Assembly: GCA_032173965.1 (NCBI GenBank)
Contig: CM063284.1
Span: forward strand, 135,383,625-135,447,624
Direction: 5' to 3'
DNA: 64,000 nucleotides
Origin: Sitta carolinensis
Lineage: Eukaryota > Chordata > Aves > Passeriformes > Sittidae
Position numbers and translations under genes: made by a program. Below, in pieces: positions 46,031-60,000 of the stretch (within the stretch, counting starts at the first letter, position 1; each line of letters begins with the position of its first letter). The notes beneath the pieces were generated by a model that saw nothing but the letters and a program-made list of their open reading frames with translations, did no database searches and had not been told where the DNA came from.

Positions 46031-48879
46031 GGGTTTGATGATTCTACCACAGCTCTGCTATGAACAATTTATTCCTAAAAACATCCATTTTCAACCTTAG
46101 TCAGAAATTAGGAGTTGTCACCTTAGTTCATCTTCTTCAGTCAGTCTTCCAGAGTTATGTGCTACTCTGGGTCAAGGAAGCAGTGTTACAAAGATGTATC
46201 TTTCCAGCAAGTGACTGAAGAGACAGTGTTTTCCTTTGTGAGAGAATGCTTGAATTGAGTACAGTAATAAGAGGAATAAAACAGTGATCATCTAACAGTG
46301 TGAAAAGAATACCTCATAGAAAACAACACCTTAACCTTCTGGAAATAAATATTCAGTTTTATAAGCTTGGTTTGCTGAAAGCAACAGTGAAATTCTAGAA
46401 AAACCAGCAATAAAACCCACATCAATTTTCCCTAAAAGTAGAAAACAACTGAATGTCACCTATAAAATAGTACAGTTAGTGCTCAGTTTAACATAAATCT
46501 ATATTAAGAAGCATATTTTGATAAACTCTTTCCCAGTGTCTATGGCTTTCACATATTCCCACTGTTCCGTATTTCCACAAAAAGTGATAAAAATACTTGT
46601 TGGTTTTTTTCCTTATAAGAGATAACTCTCAGACTCTTCAAGCACAGGTCATGTTTATACAGTCTTAAAGCATTTAACCTTTACTTAGAGATAAAAGACC
46701 ATACCACTTTTTTTTAAAAGCCTTACATTTTATTTCCAGTAGGTCTGCAAGGATGCCAGATGACAGCCTAAGATTATTAATACAATTCCTTACCTTTTGT
46801 GCCTCTACAGAAGACTTGAATCTTCCTAGTTGTCTCTTGAAAGGAACCATGTATATACAGAAGAGCAAATCCTAAGGGAAAATCTGTTGTAGATTGATTA
46901 ATGTGGTGTGAAATCACATTATATGCAGAAACTTTTTTCCCTGATGGTCCTGAGTGACTTAAGTTTACAGGATTTCTATAAGGACAAAAAGCATTATTCA
47001 CAAACACCTCAACACATGGGTTTTGAGAAACTGGAAAACAGTAGCTTTTTAAATACGTGCCTTTCACGTGAACAAAATACAATCAGCTATTTTATTATCG
47101 ATACCTTTTAATTCCTGCACAGTTGTGGATTTGGAAGACGTGGATATGAAATGTTAAACACACATCCCTGTAGGGCATGCACTGAAGCATGAGATTCCTC
47201 TTGGAAGAGAAGTAGATTTTTTTTTCCCTGTAGATGGAAGACAGCTTAAAGATTTTTTTTTTCTTTTTCACTTAGAGACAGGCTTTGAGTTTTGTACATC
47301 TAACAGAGCATTTGTCTCATATCATATATTCACACAGGAAATATACTTCACATGGGAAATAGATCAAAATAGTTTGTCTTCAAGTACCTTCTATTTATTT
47401 TTTATACCTAAATGTTTTTCAAACTACCATTTAACATTTTGTTGCATTGTCATATACTCCAAAATGACCAAATAACTGAAAAGAGACCAGAGGCACCAGT
47501 TGCCTGAAGCAATATATGCATGGCTTCAAACCCAAGCCTCAAAGTACACAGTTCCTTAAGAGGTACTTTAGGAAGTAGCATGGACATCTTCAGCCTCCAA
47601 TAACAGAGGAAATACTTTTTTTATACCAGAGAGCACTGAGGTTTCATAAGTGCTTTTTTTCTGTCCAGTGGGAAGAACCCAAGAAACTTGCAATAGCATC
47701 AGGGAGAAAGACAAAAAAGCCTCAGATCCCAGTGTTCTTGTCATTTGCCTGTGAATGGGTGGTGGCTTCAGAAACAGGGTCCAAACCATGATAGTTTGGT
47801 GCAGGTCCAGCACGCACAGGGAAAAACTCCAACCTCATCTTGAGCACGTGCTGTCAGAGTCAATGTATTTCTTACCAGAAAGTTCACTGATATCTCTACA
47901 TCAAGATCTTGAAGGAAAAAGAGTTTGCTTCAAAATCCAGCTGTACTCCCACTCCCTCTTCGGAAAGTAATCAATATCAAGTGCTGTAGTCACAGCATTA
48001 CTGAGAGTAACGATCAGCAAGACAATTGAGATACTGTAGAGGGCCCCCTGTGGGACTCAGTTCCTGCATGAGAAGAGGCAGTGCAGCAGTTTGTATACAT
48101 CTTTGCACCCTTCACTATAAAATATAGCCCAGCTGACTATTCTGGCTCATATCTATGGCTGCCAGCATTTCAAAAGTGCTTTGCAAGTATTTTTGGAGTT
48201 TTCCCACACTGAGAGAAGAAGAGAAATTTTTCAGTCTGGGTAACTTATTTCACTAAAAAGTAGAACTAACAGGCAAATAAAGGGTATATGTGTGTATTTG
48301 CACTATACCCGTGTGAATGTGCACAGAAGAAATAAAATGGATACTTGGTTCTTTTGAACTGGAATTAGCAAGTTGGGCAGCAGGTAGGATTATTTGCGTT
48401 TCCTATGTGCTCAAAGTAACTGCCTAGAGAAAGATAAACTGATAGATTTTTTTTTTTTTTGCCTTGTTTATTTTTTACCTTTCAAGAACTATTTTAGGGA
48501 CAACAATTTATATAAATGAAATACCTGAATTTTTCAAGGTGAATGACACTGAGTAGGACATACTATTCTCAAAGGACAGAATTTTCTGTACTTTTTTTTA
48601 TATCTTCTTTTTATATTTTCTGCATTAGGCAGAAGATAAATTTACAATGTCCCAGGCTCACCAGTCTTACGTAAAATGTGACTACAATGTTAAGCTCATC
48701 TACTGCATGGTCATTTTTATTTAAGACTTTTTCTCATCCTTTTGAGATGGTTTAAATGATACCAGCACATTTTCAAATTCTGCTCAGGAATAATATGAAA
48801 TAAGATGAGGCAAAGAGACTGTTCTTCCTACCTTTCTCTCATTCCTGAAATTCTATCCTGTTCTTTAATCTTCCCAATC
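46031..48879. other. AT-rich sequence, no gene recognised
   Basis: T runs near 47219-47265 and 48449-48462. Nothing else is identifiable. Confidence 0.6.
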
Positions 48880-49028
48880 TTTTCTTTTCTTTTCTTTTCT
48901 TTTCTTTTCTTTTCTTTTCTTTTCTTTCTTTTCTTTTCTTTTCTTTTCTTTTCTTTTCTTTTCTTTTCTTTTCTTTTCTTTTCTTTTCTTTTCTTTTCTT
49001 TTCTTTTCTTTTCTTTTCTTTTCTTTTC

Positions 49029-49059
<31 letters not shown>

Positions 49060-49112
49060 CTTTTCTTTTCTTTTCTTTTTTCTTTCTTTTCTTTTCTTTT
49101 CTTTTCTTTTCT
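48880..49112. repeat. (TTTTC)n pentanucleotide microsatellite
   Basis: About 233 bases of TTTTC on the plus strand (GAAAA on the minus), nearly pure. Interruptions occur near 48925 (one TTTC unit), 49035 (extra T residues) and 49078 (TTTTTTCTTTC). Strict polypurine/polypyrimidine strand asymmetry makes it able to form triplex DNA. Open frames reading FSFLFFS and KRKEKKR in this interval are the repeat itself. Confidence 0.98.
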
Positions 49113-52100
49113 ATTAACATACTTACCCTTTAAAAAGGTATAATATGACAATGACATTCCTAGAAAAGTTTTCTGGCTTCCTACAGAATAGATTATTGTT
49201 ATAGACTTTTATTTTTAAACCAGGATAATGAAAGAATACAGTACAAAAAAAAATCTTAAAATCCCGTCTTGGAAAAAAATTTTTGAAGCTAAGCTGATGT
49301 TGCTCATGCAGTAAATTTTGAGTAAGAGCAATTACCATGTTTTTAGAGCTTTCATTGAAGAGAAGTAACTAAAGGTTTTAGGTAATTATCAACCTTCATA
49401 CAAACAGCCTGAAATACTTTTCATTTCAAAGCTTGAAGAACCCTCTTTGAGAGTAGACTTTAAGAAGTGGATGACTCATCTCTGATGCTGGCTGAAAACT
49501 AGAATTTCCAGTTGCTTCCAGAAAAGAGGCAAATGTGATCTGGAAGTTGGGATAATGGTTGAGCTGCATGGTTAAGTATCTACTTTGAGCAAAGTCATTT
49601 TGCGTAGCTTTGGATGTTGATGCAGAGTCTTTCTTTGAGTGGTTCAACTCTAATTGTTTCCTAATCTGGCTGCTGGAAGAGTGTTCTTTTTATATGAAAA
49701 CATGTCATTTCACAGTGCAATGAGGAGCCTGCATGCTTGCTTGTAGAAGCACTACTACTGCAGTTAAGGGAATTGTCTCTCCTGATCCAGTTTGGAACAT
49801 TGGTGAAGAAGGTTGCAATCTGAATATTTTATACTAATTGTGTCCAATGTCATCTGAAAATTGTTGCAGAAAATTCCCTAATATCTGAAAGATCAGAGGT
49901 TATCAGCCAAATGCACCACAAGCCCCAGACTTGGATTCTACAGACAGCAGAGCACACAGAGAATGTGATCAATCTTATTTGACCAGGAGGCCTGACCTGC
50001 TACAGGTAGACCCTGTTAAGCCTTAGCATGGGCTGATTTGTCGTACAGAGATCAATTCAGGGTTAACCCAAAGCAAAACAATTTTTAGTTGACTAATGAA
50101 GTCTTTTCATTTTCAACCTCAAATGATGTATTTTTTTTGCCTGTGTTTGTACAAAACTGAATGTTCTATGGACACATCAATTTCATTATCTCTTAGTAAA
50201 TAGGACAGAGTATTTTCCAAAAAGCTCTAGTCCATAAATTTGTATATATTTGATGTAACTTGTTCAAGGTGGATTTTTTTCCTTTCAACGTCATCAACAG
50301 CCATGTATTGTTTTTTTTAAGCACTTGCTATCTGCTTTTACTTAACAAAAGCAAACAGTGATTGATAGACAGATACTGTATCTGGTAGTAGTACCAAAAC
50401 ATCAGCTTAGAGGTGTGGTGAAAACTAAGAATGCAGAAAACAGATTCCCCAGCTGAAAGAGTCCTTTGTAACATAGATTTTATGACTTTAGACCTCCACT
50501 GGACCTGTAGATTTCTTTTCGATTTTAAGGCTGAAAACAGGATTCTACTTCTCCCCTTAAGTAAACAGACTACTTGGAATGAAAATAAATGTAAAACACC
50601 TAGACCAAGATTAAGACTATTAAAAAAATGCTGAACAAAGGCTGGGAGCTATGGAAAAGACCAATGACCTACAATGGAACACATCAAGGAATTTTACAGG
50701 AAAAGTAGAAGAATAGCAAAGCAGCATAAGTTCTAAGATTTTCTCAGTGATGTGAAAAACTGTTAACTGAGTTTACTGGTCAGTACAGAATACATGTGGT
50801 CTTAAAAATTTATATACTGCAGTTTACAGAGGAAAAAAATCCTAATTGGTTAATCAACATAGAAATTCAAAAAGCTATAAAAAACCCTCCTTGCATGTTA
50901 TGCATAAGAGAGGTTTTCCATAACACTGTAAGTGTATATCTTAGCACCACGTAATTACAGTATGTATTGTAGGACGCTATCTATATATGCTGGCTGTACA
51001 CTTTTTAGGGGAAAAGTAGAGAAAAATGTGTCAGTGCTCTTCAGCAGCAGAGCAGCTGTGGGTTTTGAACAACACTCTTTTTCTTCATGTAAAATTTTAC
51101 CCATCTGATCAATTATTCTCTAAAGAGAGATACAAGTCTTTAATTTGTTTCTACATTGCTAATGAAATATTTAATAAAAAGGTAAGGAATTCCAGAATGT
51201 TCATGGAAGAGGTAAGTAATTGGGAGACTATCCTCTTTGCAGATACTCATAAAGTAAGTTTTCCTTCACAAATGCACAAAATATTAAGTCTTTCATGACA
51301 AACTTCAAGGCTGTGAAATGTGGTTTTGCTTTGTACTTGTATGAAAACAAATTCACTGTAAAATACATTTGCAAACAATGCCTTAGTATATAAATTAGCA
51401 TTTTAAAATTTTTATCTTTCCATAGAAAAAGTTGGACTTAAAGATCTACCCATGTTGAAACTCATTAAAATTGATACATTTTTCAATGTGTTTTGGATTC
51501 AATAGCAGAGCTTTTTTAAATTAAAAAACACCTTTTTTCTAACTATTTTCTGATAAACTCATCCTTCCCAAGACTTTTCCATCAACAATTAAGCTGAAGA
51601 AAAGAGACACAGCCTCACCTCTGAGCAGGGATTTGTTTTTTTTGGTTCATTGTAAACAGACATAGTATTTTACTTTAAAACATTTTTGCTTTGATGAACA
51701 TTTTGTCACGACATGCCAACAGGGGGGAAAAGGCTGTTTTGAGAGAGGCAAGATAAGAAATCTTATTATAAGTTATATGAAAATGTACCTTTGAGTAGTT
51801 GGACTACCTCCATGATTTTCATCTGTAGAGAATAAATTATGGTCTGTTCCACCTAGAAAATGTTAGTCTAAATACTACCTTAGTAAATTCAATGATAACA
51901 TGTAAGTGTAATTGAAAAGCTCTATTAAAAATGGTTGTACTTACAATTAAAAATAATTACACAAACTTTTCAACATTTCTATCAAAACCTACTTCTTTAA
52001 TCTAAAGTTAATCAGTAAGCTGTTTTATATAGCTTAGGTGTTAAAATATCTAAAGCACTTCTAAAACTGACAAAAATAATTCCCTCAGAATTCAGAAGAA

Positions 52101-55100
52101 TTCTAGATATCTTCCAAATTATATAATCTTTAAGATTTTTAAAATTTCTATGAATCCTACCCCATCTCTGCAGAACTTCAGTGTATATGTCTAACTTAAG
52201 GAATCAAGATAAAAACAGATCTGCAAATTAAACTGTTGTTAGCTGGAATTCTCCCAACATCTTTTTTTTCCTTACATCTCTAGATAACTAAAATTAAGGC
52301 AAAATGATTCCTGCTAAATATCAGACTAGTGAAAAACAGTCTCAAATTCAGTGGGATGAAATATGTCAGTAAAATTCACCATGTATATATAATAAAAAAT
52401 TGATGTCTTAGGGACTAACTTTAAAAGCTGAAGCAAAAAGTCTTTTGAACATATGCAATAGCTGTGGGTGGTGAAATGCAGTGGTCCTGAATTACGCAAA
52501 TATGTCTTGAAAAGTCTGGGGAGTAGTGGCAAAAATTCAAGGCAACTGTTACTGATGTTCACCTTCAATTAATGACACTTTTTTGTAGCCTTCATCCAAA
52601 TTTGGATCTATTTCTTGCTGGCAGGCCAACCCCATTTCCTTCCCAACAGTGCAAATACCCTCAACCCCTGTGCTGAGAATGGCAGTGCCTTGTGCTCTTC
52701 ATTTTGTCTGGCCTTGCAATAACCCAAGAGTAATATTAAGCCTGGGTATTTCTGACTCTTTAGGACACATGTTATTCATCCTGACTCCTGCCTAGCACGA
52801 CTTTTGAGTATCCTTTACTTTTTCATTCCAATAGTTCTTGTAGGATGAAGGACTGTGATGGTTTAGGACCAAATCAACTGCTAAAACAAGGAGGAAGTTT
52901 TACCCAGATAAAACTTTTTTTTTTTTTCCCCACCTTTTTCAAAAAGCTGATCAGGATCAGAGAGCAGGATTCCTGCATTTTGGAGCATTCTATGATGATG
53001 TGGATGACTGTGACAATTCCCACTACCTAGACCCAACACCACAAGAAAGCACAGAGTTGGACATTTACGCTGAATAATCCAGTTCTAGTTCTCACACTTC
53101 TCCATTACATATCAGTAGCAATAAGAGCAGCAAAACATCGGTGATCTACGTGTCCTAACTATGAATGCCATGACATCTTGATAAAATAACAAAGCAAACA
53201 GATAGGTTAAAATAAGCTCTTCTTTAGTAAGCTTGAGTTCATTCAGGAACTTACTATATTCATTGTAGTGTACAAAAGTATCTTTTATATTTATATTGTC
53301 ATATTTCAAAAAATACATATTCATATTCACAAAACACATATTCCCTAAATTTGCCAGTTACATAGAAAGGCAAAGCAGTTTCCTTTAAATCCCAGCACAC
53401 TTAAATATAATTCATATGATGCCTGTGAAGCATCATTACAGCTTGCCAGTTCTGAACAAATCCCTCTCTTTGAGCACCTTGTTGTGATGAGAGCTGCCTG
53501 CCAAGAAAGCTCTCAACATATGGATTGAAGCTCTGAAGAATGTCTTTCTTGACTTAGAGATGTCTTTGACACCACTTTCACAGTAAGACTTGTAAATCCT
53601 TCTGTAATTTTGGGGAAGGATAGGAGATGTGTCTGCAAATGCACCTGATCAAAATATAAACCATCCCAGAGGTATTTCCTAATCACCCTCCACATTTCCC
53701 AAAAGATAAAGAAAGTGTATTTCATTGATGCCTGCTTTCTGCCTTAAAGGGTCAGCCACACTGCCCTAAAGTATGCAACGTTAAAAAAAAAGTCTCTGCA
53801 TAAATAGGAGAATATATCAGGCATTGTACAGATACTTCTGAAAGCAAATTAACAGCTAGGCTTTTGTAATGACTGATTCTGTTTATCTATCATATAGCAG
53901 CAAGTGTTAGCCTCTTTCTCTCCTGTAGGCTCACAGAGGTTTTTGAATGGGTACTTTAGGGTAGAGACTGTGTACAGCCATGGTAAAATGTTCTCATTAG
54001 AATTTTTTTTATTTTTAATCTTTGAGCACTCTAGCTAAGTCTCTGTGTGGAAGATAAGATTGCAGGAGTAGAACAATTGCTCACATAACAGAAGTTTTCT
54101 CCTGAACTCTTAAGTGACCCAAGGCTGGCTTTGGGCAAACCCTAAATGGCATATCTAAACAATGAGATTCCCCCCCCCTTGGGCTTGCAAATTAAGCTGG
54201 AAATCTTGAGAATTGTCTATCTCACAGTAATTCCAGCAACAAGGGCCTTCTTTGTAACACAGCCGGTTTATTTCTATATCATTTTAGCTGCAAATGGAAG
54301 GGTAATGCACATAAAACTGAAAAAAACAAATCTCAAGCCCTTGGAAAGGATATGATAATTCCAGAGATCGTTTTTAAACAGATGCTTTTCACAGGTAAAG
54401 TTAGTGGGCGAACATGACAAAATGTGTTTTCCTAAAATATGTTGTTTTGCCAAAACTGAAATATTTTGTTAAATTGCATCACTTTTGATAGCATTTGAAA
54501 CAATCTTGTCTGAATTCCAGATTACGTCGTTTTACCAAACAGAATTAAAGATCCAACAAAAATTGTACATTTGATGAAAAAGCATATATTCTGAATAAAT
54601 TCATATTTTTTCACTAACAATTGAAAGAATATTTTTTTTAATTCAGGTGTTGAATGCAGAAAAAATTAAAAATACAAACATCTGTGTGGGTAGAAAATGT
54701 TTTTCTTCCAATCCATTCTGTTTCAGTTTGCAAGGGAATAGCCTGAATAAAACATCATATTGTATCATCTTGTCATTCATTTTACACAACTTTCTGATGC
54801 ATAAGATAGTCATTAGCACACACAAAAACCTTTTTCTTGGTATTTCCAAGTGCAATTTTGGGTTTCATTGCTTCTTTTTCTTGTAAAATTGAAATAAATT
54901 TTGATAGAAGCACTAAAGCTGTATAAAATACTTAAGGCCACAAATTTTTTAAAGACTCCAGGTTAAGAGGCAATATTATATCCAGCAAGTTATGCTATTA
55001 ATTCTTTGTAAGTATGCAAAAATGCATTCATTTAATCATGTGTTTAAACCTTTCCTGGTTGTTGTCTGTCTGAGAGAGAGCACTGTGATACCAAAGAAGG

Positions 55101-56788
55101 AATCTTTCTGTACAAAAATATATAAACATCAATTTAATGTAAATATTGCATGTCTAGCACAAACGTAACAAAAAATTGCCAAGAGATTCTATGGTCTCAT
55201 CTTCCAGGAAGCAATGCCCATATGGAGAAGACATTTTTCTGACAGCCTCAAAAATGAACTCTCTTTACTTTGGTTCTCTCAACTACCAAAGGCTGCATTC
55301 CATAGTCTCTTGTACAGGTTATTTGCAAGTGAAATGCAAAAAGTGTCCCAGAGGTAAAGAGTTTGCATTTGTAAGGCTCACCTGACACTTAAGATGACCC
55401 CTAAAAAACTGATGAAGGCAAGATGGTTTTTCTTTTGAGTTTTCTAATACCTGCTCAGTATTAGCAAGTACGAGACTTTTCAGATAACCTCACAGTATAC
55501 AATCTTCATATCAACTGTAAGTCGTACAGACAAGGCCATCTACAGACAGAAAAAGACCCATGTACATTTTATAAAGATTGTACTATTTGTTGATGAAAAA
55601 TAAAAACAGATCTAATTCTAAACAAATATTCAAATCTGCTTGGTGATTCACTCATTCTTAACTCGGACGGCAAACAATGCTGTTTCTTCCAAATGAGTTA
55701 AAAACTGATAAAGGGACTTACAACAATTACACTAATATCAATAATAAATGATCACCTAAAAATAATTGAATCAAAGTATTTCTTTAAACAGAATATTTTC
55801 TTGACATTTAGTCTATAAATTAAATTCTTAGTTAAGATACCAGTTCTTGGTCTTAGTGGCTCTAAGCTACATTGCATTACTTTTAAAAAATTATATTTAT
55901 CCTTCATTTGTGATAAAGTGACATTTGTTTTCTACCAGAAATTGTGCATTAGAAGCTATATATTATTTCATCTCTAATGAATATTTACTATTTTCAGTGT
56001 TCATTTGTATATGAATGTCTACTTTTTGAATAAATTAAAAATGTTAGATAAATATAACCCTATAATTCTCATAAAAATAAAACTTTTTAAAGTTTTGAGC
56101 TTTAAGCACATGCACTTCTTGTTATGGAGAGGGGTGCAGTCAAAATCTAGGTAATGTTATGTGTGTCTGTAATGTAACTGTCACATAATACTCAGTTATA
56201 CTTTAACATAAATGATCAGATGCTTGAACTATGTTAAAAAAAATTCTGCAAATAATCAGAAAAATATTCCAATTTGTATTTTTAAATATAAAATTTCTAC
56301 TTCAATAACACTTTTTTCATCTTATTTTCCATTCTGCATACTATTCCAGCTCACTGAAAGATAATTGCATGAAACACAAGATGATAAACAAAAATAAGCA
56401 ATATTCTACTAGATTAATTTTTCTTTCTCGGGCTTTCACTCAAGTTTTCTAAAAGACATTTTTATTCTCTCAGCCAAAATTGTCACTAGTAATGCAGGCA
56501 CATAAGGTCAAAATCTAAAAGACCTTGACATTAGAGGTCACTTAATACATTGTAGAGGCAATGCACAAAGTTCAAAATAAATGAAAGATATGGTACTTTA
56601 AAGTGCTATTTTCAAGAACTTGACATTTGTTTTACTCCTGCCACAAAGATATTCTGCTTCCCATCTAGGAACATAAGGGGTGATGAATTGTCGCTGTGGC
56701 GCGTAACAACACGACACGATTTCCTTGTTTAGAACATGATCTAACTCCCCTATATTCAAACAATTGACCCTTTTTTATACCTTTTTAG
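49113..56788. other. Long AT-rich tract, no gene recognised
   Basis: No retroelement or RNA gene recognised over 7.6 kb. A strong donor-like site, GAG|GTAAGT, occurs at about 51210, but no convincing exon precedes it. Homopolymer runs occur at about 48450 (just outside), 52917-52928 and elsewhere. Chance open frames only. Confidence 0.55.
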
Positions 56789-57051
56789 ACAGGCCACTCT
56801 CATTGGTAGGGAGAGTGATAGAACTCTTCACCCACATTGGCCAAAGCCGAGAGACATCAGAGAAAGTCTGTCCCAAAGAAAGAATCCAAAACATTAAACA
56901 GTCGTTAAAAAACAATGGCAATGTTTATGTTCAAAGAGTGAGAACAGGCCTTCCAAAACCAAAACATCATGAAGAAACAGAACTTAGAAACTTAGAAACT
57001 TCAGGCCCAGGAAAACCAGACTACAATGAATTTCTTAAAATTACACTATAA
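56789..57051 (+). CDS. Candidate terminal exon with a degenerate EF-hand-like end, unknown gene
   Basis: A pyrimidine-rich acceptor (CCCTTTTTTATACCTTTTTAG, ending 56788) leads into an open frame in split-codon phase 1. It runs 87 codons to TAA, with AATAAA only four bases later (57055-57060). The product is basic and hydrophilic. It includes KQSLKNNGNVYVQRVRTGL, then a C-terminus SGPGKPDYNEFLKI. DYNEFLK is typical of the end of an EF-hand loop and its exiting helix, and GNVYV could be the remnant of a preceding loop. The usual acidic calcium ligands are missing at the start of both loops, so calcium binding is unlikely. Divergent EF-hand repeat proteins of the EFCAB type are the nearest idea. 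No partner exon was found in the window; a relic or chance frame remains possible. Confidence 0.35.
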
Positions 57052-57054
57052 ACA

Positions 57055-57060
57055 AATAAA
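57055..57060 (+). terminator. AATAAA directly after the candidate exon stop
   Basis: A canonical poly(A) signal lies four bases after the TAA of the candidate exon. In AT-rich DNA this hexamer is common, so it supports a terminal exon only weakly. Confidence 0.25.
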
Positions 57061-60000
57061 GATAGATATAACTGTCTGGATCTGCCTTAAGAATTAAATA
57101 TTTGATATAGTATGGTTATAACATTCACAGACAATATGTATCATTTGCCTTTGAAAGAACTCTAGTCTATCAAATTTGGAGATATTTGACTATTAGAGAG
57201 TTCAGATAGATAAAATTCAGAGTGTTGTGAAGCTGTCAGTGTATTTTTATCCCAAGGGAAAAGTAAGATATGCAGGAAAAAAGAGACTGTTCCACCTTTT
57301 ATCAGGTATCAGTGTTTTCTCTGTGGATGTTGCTGATTCAAAGAACTAGTAATTGAAAAAAAAAATTAATTCTGTTTTCTCTAGTGTATCTTCTTTTAGG
57401 TGATAACACTAATTAATACAGGAAGAATTGTAGTATCTTTTGTAACTGTTGGTTTCTTATGTTTTTCTTCAAGCAGGTAACAATACTATAAATAACCTCA
57501 TGTTTGATTAGCATGCCTGTAAGGTAAACAGGTTATTCAGATAGCAAAGAGACAAAATTTAGCATCAAATAACTGACACAAATATTCACCTAAAGGATAG
57601 TTAGCCTACCTGAAACTGATAATGCTTTGAACTGTCTTTCATGCCAATCATAAGATCTTATATTGAGAAGTGCTGAAAAATATATCTATCTGGAAAAAAA
57701 AATTCAAACAAATGAAGATCACAACCTGAATTTCCCCACACCAAGGAAATGTTTAGGCCCAGTGAATGCATAAGCCTAATACACAGATTTGGTTTCAGAC
57801 TCAGTGTGGTTTCTGGGGATTAATTCATATTTCGAAAATTGAATTTAAATTCTCTCCTAGATTATGCCTTTTGTGTTCTGTGTTTCCTAGGGCTGGAGCT
57901 CTGAGAAGGGAAATCAAATCCCACAAGATATCTGAAAACTTTTAGCAATTGTCAAATGAGAAAAGCAGAGGACATGTAAGATGAGGCAGATAATATTTCC
58001 ATATTATTTAATTATTGATGAATTTTCAGTGCAGTGACACATTATAGCAAATGTCAGTAATATTTTCTTTCTTTGTTAAGACAAACATCAGGGAGACAGG
58101 GTCAGTCTATTATTAATTATTTGTCTAATTTTCTACTTTTAGTGCTCCACTATATCTATACTCTAGCAAATTTTTCAAATATTTAAACATATGTGTGTGT
58201 TATATGAATTAACAGGGTTTTTAAAAAAAATTTGAAAGTAAATACATTTTCTGTTCCATTGATTCCTGTTTGCCATCAAGTAATCACCCTTGATAATTCC
58301 CTGTAATATTTATTCTGGCATCATCATGAAAACAGTTGTATTTCTTGCCTGCACTAATCCTGAAGAAGAGTTGTTACGTGATCTTGTTCTGATGCTTAAG
58401 GACATTTTTCTCATTTCTTTCCTATGTTTATACATACACTAATTTTCTCTTGTTCTTGCTTTGTCCTTTAGTGAAATAGCACATTAGATTTATGGATATA
58501 TCTTCCTTCTCAATCTATTATTTTGTATCACAGTGAAATCTTATTCTTTCATTCTTCATCATATTAGTAATGCCAATTCTGGGACATGAATAATTTCCAC
58601 TACAAAACTTCTACCCAATGTGTTCAGGTCAATAAATGAAATATTTAAAATTCTGAATCTTAAGTCAGTCCTTCAAGAGCTCAACCAAAGTCCCTGTTCA
58701 GCACCATACCCTCAAGCCTGCTTTTTGGCAATAGAGAATACAAGGTATTAAATATTATATTATTTCTCACTTTCCTTGGATTTACTAATGACTTCAGATT
58801 ATAAGGTCTATTTTCTGCAGTTTTACCTAAGAAATACTGATTAAATTAAAAAAGATGACCACTACTGTAAATTGTTCCACTTCAAATCACTTTTCCCAAA
58901 GCAAATAAAAAGAATGTACTAAGAAACAAAGCCCATTTAGGGTCTATACTCAACTATGACCAGAAACAGAAGTGCTAGAAATCTTAAAAGTAATCATCCT
59001 CCTGCAAGCCTTTGCAGCCCAGCTCTGTAGCCTCCAGAGGATCAGATAATCATCTGAACTTTAGACACTTGTCCATGGCTTACCCAAATTCCAAGTCTTT
59101 TGGGGTCACCCATCATTATGAATTTCCTTATTTTTATGTTTGCCAGACCCTTTTAACCCTAAATTTTCAGAGCTTCATAGAATTTAAGTGCTTAACTCCC
59201 ACAAAATCCAAAGGTTGTGTGATTAAATTCCACTTAACTCTGAAAAGTTTTACTTAACTATTACTTAATGTATAACCCTGTCTAAAAAATGTCATTAATA
59301 TATACAATTCACACAATTGGGGAAATTCTAATATCCCCTTAAGGTGAAGCTGCTCTAGTCTTGCTCTGTGTATGTATGTGTCAATTTCCCACCCATTTAT
59401 GACTGCATATTAAAAAAAACCAAACAAACCAAACAACCCCCCACAAAACCAACCTTCAGTGTGTTAAAACTCCCAAACTTTATAAAGTAAAGGTGCTGTA
59501 AAATACCAAAAATTACCAAGTTCTTCTATTTTTGTTAATTTAATGTGTTATTTTAAAGCATAAATTTTAAAAGAAAACAGTATATACTTACATGTGCTTT
59601 TATGTGTTTTATTGTTTTAATGTCTTAGAGACTAATAAATGGATTTACCAATTATGCAATATTTAGCAGTACTTTTCATGTTTGAAAAAGATTTTTGATC
59701 ACTTTCCATGTAAAACCTGTGTCTACACATACTTACAGACAACGGGTAAATGAGGCACCATTTAAGATATTTTTGAAATTAGGAACATAAAATATTCATA
59801 AAGGACCTAAATTGCTTCATTTTCAGTATCCAATTTTTATCATCTTGTTCAATACTAATCACCAAGTTAAAAAAAATCTTCAGTCTGTTCTTTGATATTT
59901 AAACACTGTATTTATCCTTTCAACCAAGAGCTGAGATGATCACTCTGCAGGTTTCTTCTACAAATATTTCAGAAAAGAGCAAGAGGAATTAAGAGCTGCT

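Noticed and set aside
48805..49157. Open frames reading FSFLFFS or KRKEKKR repeats
   Set aside because: Direct translation of the (TTTTC)n microsatellite.
51119..51215. Donor-like sites AAG|GTAAGG and GAG|GTAAGT near an open frame
   Set aside because: Strong donors, but the matching acceptors would give a doubtful or very short exon and the peptide is not recognisable.
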